Source of the DNA: Drosophila miranda
Lineage: Eukaryota > Arthropoda > Insecta > Diptera > Drosophilidae
Direction: 5' to 3'
DNA length: 64,000 bases
Assembly (NCBI RefSeq): GCF_003369915.1
Contig: NC_046675.1
Location: 12,462,001 to 12,526,000, forward strand
A program made the position numbers and the translations under genes. Positions 62,610-64,000 of the stretch are shown here, in pieces (the first letter of the stretch is position 1; every line of letters begins with the position of its first letter). Below the pieces are notes generated by a model, which saw only the letters and a list, made by a program, of their open reading frames with translations, did not search any database and was not told where the DNA came from.

Positions 62610-62663
62610 GTTTTGTTTTTGCACTCTCGGGCATTCTCTTTAGCACTTTTTGCTTGTGCGTCT
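62610..62663 (+). repeat. Recurring motif R, copy 5
   Basis: TTTTGTTTTTGCACTCTCGG, GCATTCTCTTTAGCAC, TTTTTGCTTGTGCGTCTC. This is the most complete copy, containing all three blocks in order. Confidence 0.6.
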
Positions 62664-63278
62664 CAAGTCAAGCATCAATATACCGCGTCCTGTGGGAGCC
62701 CCCTTTACGTGCTCACTCTTTATGTCGAATATATGTACATAAAACCAGAGATATCTTCTAGATTGGAGCTAGACCGAGGAACTGCTTTATTCTAAGTAGG
62801 TATATAGAAAGTTAGGCTGCCCCTTTTTCACAGTGAAACTGAAGACTAAACGGCCTTCTTGATGGATTTTAGGATACAATTATAGGAACCACTTGTATAT
62901 TTTACTATAATTATCTTTGGACATCCATAAGATAGACAACGAAGTGATTCCAAATAGCATTATCATGAATATTATCGACTATCAATCAGTTCTGCTATAT
63001 ATTAATTAAACAAAGAATTCCCAAGAGCATACACAGTTCCTCTTTCCACAGTCACATTTAATGGATTTTTTCTTTAGTTACGCATTGGATTTTTTTTTTT
63101 CTTTCAGAGTGGGGTAGAGGTCTGTCGGACAGGTACTGTTGCGTCGTTGCAGTCTGCTGCTGCTTGCTGGCTAGCCATTAAGAGTCATCAGCATTCAAGG
63201 CGGTCAACTACGATTTTTGAGTGCCAATTGCCTGCTCGGTCGGGTTTTACGTGCCCGCGTACCGAATCGGGTTTTACT

Positions 63279-63320
63279 GGGACTGGGACTGAGACTGAGA
63301 CCGAGACCGAGACTGGACTG
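63279..63320 (+). repeat. GACTGG/GAGACC hexamer repeat
   Basis: ACTGGGACTGGGACTGAGAC followed by TGAGACCGAGACCGAGACTG. It resembles the CAGTCC array at 484-506 on the other strand, a common dispersed simple repeat. Confidence 0.7.
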
Positions 63321-64000
63321 GGGTTGAGAGGCCAAGAAAGGCGAAAAACCGAAAATCAAGATGGGGGCTCCAACTGCAATTGCAGCGGTTCGTTTTTTTT
63401 ATGTATTATTTGAACCCTGAACATGAAAATATTGACAGGTTTTTCTACTTCTTCGATGGTATCTTCCTACTGACTGCTGCCTGCTGCCTACTGCCACTTT
63501 TCCGCTGTCTTCTTCTGGCCTCAAGTTTGGTGTTGACCTCATTTTACAACAACAATACCAAAACATCGAGGAATTATGCAAAACTTTTGCTGACGGTGGG
63601 GGGACGGGACAGATGCGGGTCCAATAACCATAAACATTGATATGTTTATGTCCCAGAAGTGTGTCTGTGTGTGTGTGTGTGTTTGTATTTGTTTAGAGCA
63701 TACATATTTGCATTACAAAGTGAATCTAAAGTGAAGCTGGTACCGCTGGTTTCGAATCAAATTGATTTGGCCCATTTTAATGGTCAAGCCAGGCCTAGGG
63801 GCCTTCATGGAAACGATGGCCTACAGCCACCAGCGGAAGCACCTCAATGCAATGCGTTAGGGCCTTTTGTGAGGCAGGCCTGAAGGTGATCCACCTCCGC
63901 ATTGTGTTTGAATCAAGTCGATTGCGGCATGAGTGCTCCCCCCTCAAGACCCTCCCTTGGGGGTTTTCTATGAAATACCACACTTCCACCCATGTGCCGA

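Larger units (their letters stand above)
47326..64000. other. Gene-poor region upstream of Hmgcr: probable 5' intron and flank
   Basis: I found no conserved protein-coding exon across this 16.7 kb. Open frames are short and have no family resemblance. The stretch is AT-rich, with microsatellites, a Tc1 relic (55.8-56.5 kb), a 61-bp tandem pair (51.1 kb), an AT-only block (52.3-52.5 kb), and five copies of a ~50-bp motif described separately. It most likely holds the Hmgcr leader intron(s) and distal regulatory DNA. Confidence 0.45.

Overview
This is a eukaryotic nuclear window from a Drosophila-type fly. Short GT-AG introns, fly core-promoter motifs (Motif 1, DRE, Motif 6 and Motif 8) and the proteins themselves point there. 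The run of genes (Nup98-96, twister, DNAJC8-like, oligoribonuclease, Lsd-1, SdhD, Plip, Hrd3, Rpt5, RanBP3, Hmgcr) matches, from memory, the cytological 95B region of D. melanogaster chromosome arm 3R. Dispersed repeats and a LOA/bilbo-like retrotransposon would suit an obscura-group species, but the species is inferred and not proven.

Layout. 1-2.7 kb: 5' part of a minus-strand gene (one short coding exon, possibly the DOCK-family gene mbc) with its long first intron. 2.7-4.2 kb: a divergent promoter region containing a dispersed repeat. 4.26-10.74 kb: Nup98-96. 11.43-12.31 kb: a DUF1989-family gene. 8.96-16.15 kb: a near-perfect tandem duplication (period 3,596 bp) that duplicates the Nup96 3' exons and the whole DUF1989 gene. 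16.6-20.3 kb: twister (Ski2). 20.5-24.3 kb: DNAJC8-like (-), REXO2-like (+), Lsd-1 (-). 25.4-30 kb: a secreted or GPI-anchored cysteine-rich protein (+), SdhD (+), Plip (-). 30.5-35 kb: Hrd3 (+) and Rpt5 (-). 35.1-41.4 kb: dispersed repeats, an orphan exon and a broken LOA-like retrotransposon with a 13-bp target-site duplication. 41.5-47.2 kb: RanBP3 (+) and Hmgcr (-). 47.3-64 kb: no gene that I can support; probably the Hmgcr 5' intron and flank, with a recurring ~50-bp motif, microsatellites and a Tc1 relic.

The genes are mostly dense housekeeping functions, each with its own promoter: nuclear pore and Ran transport, RNA decay, respiration, ERAD, proteasome, lipid storage and sterol/isoprenoid synthesis. 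They do not form one pathway. The two most unusual things are (i) a repeat family whose ends carry Motif 6, in two copies next to Motif 1, placed in sense orientation upstream of four different genes, and (ii) the recent tandem duplication, which created a second DUF1989 gene and a promoterless Nup96 C-terminal copy with a phase-compatible splice acceptor at the junction.
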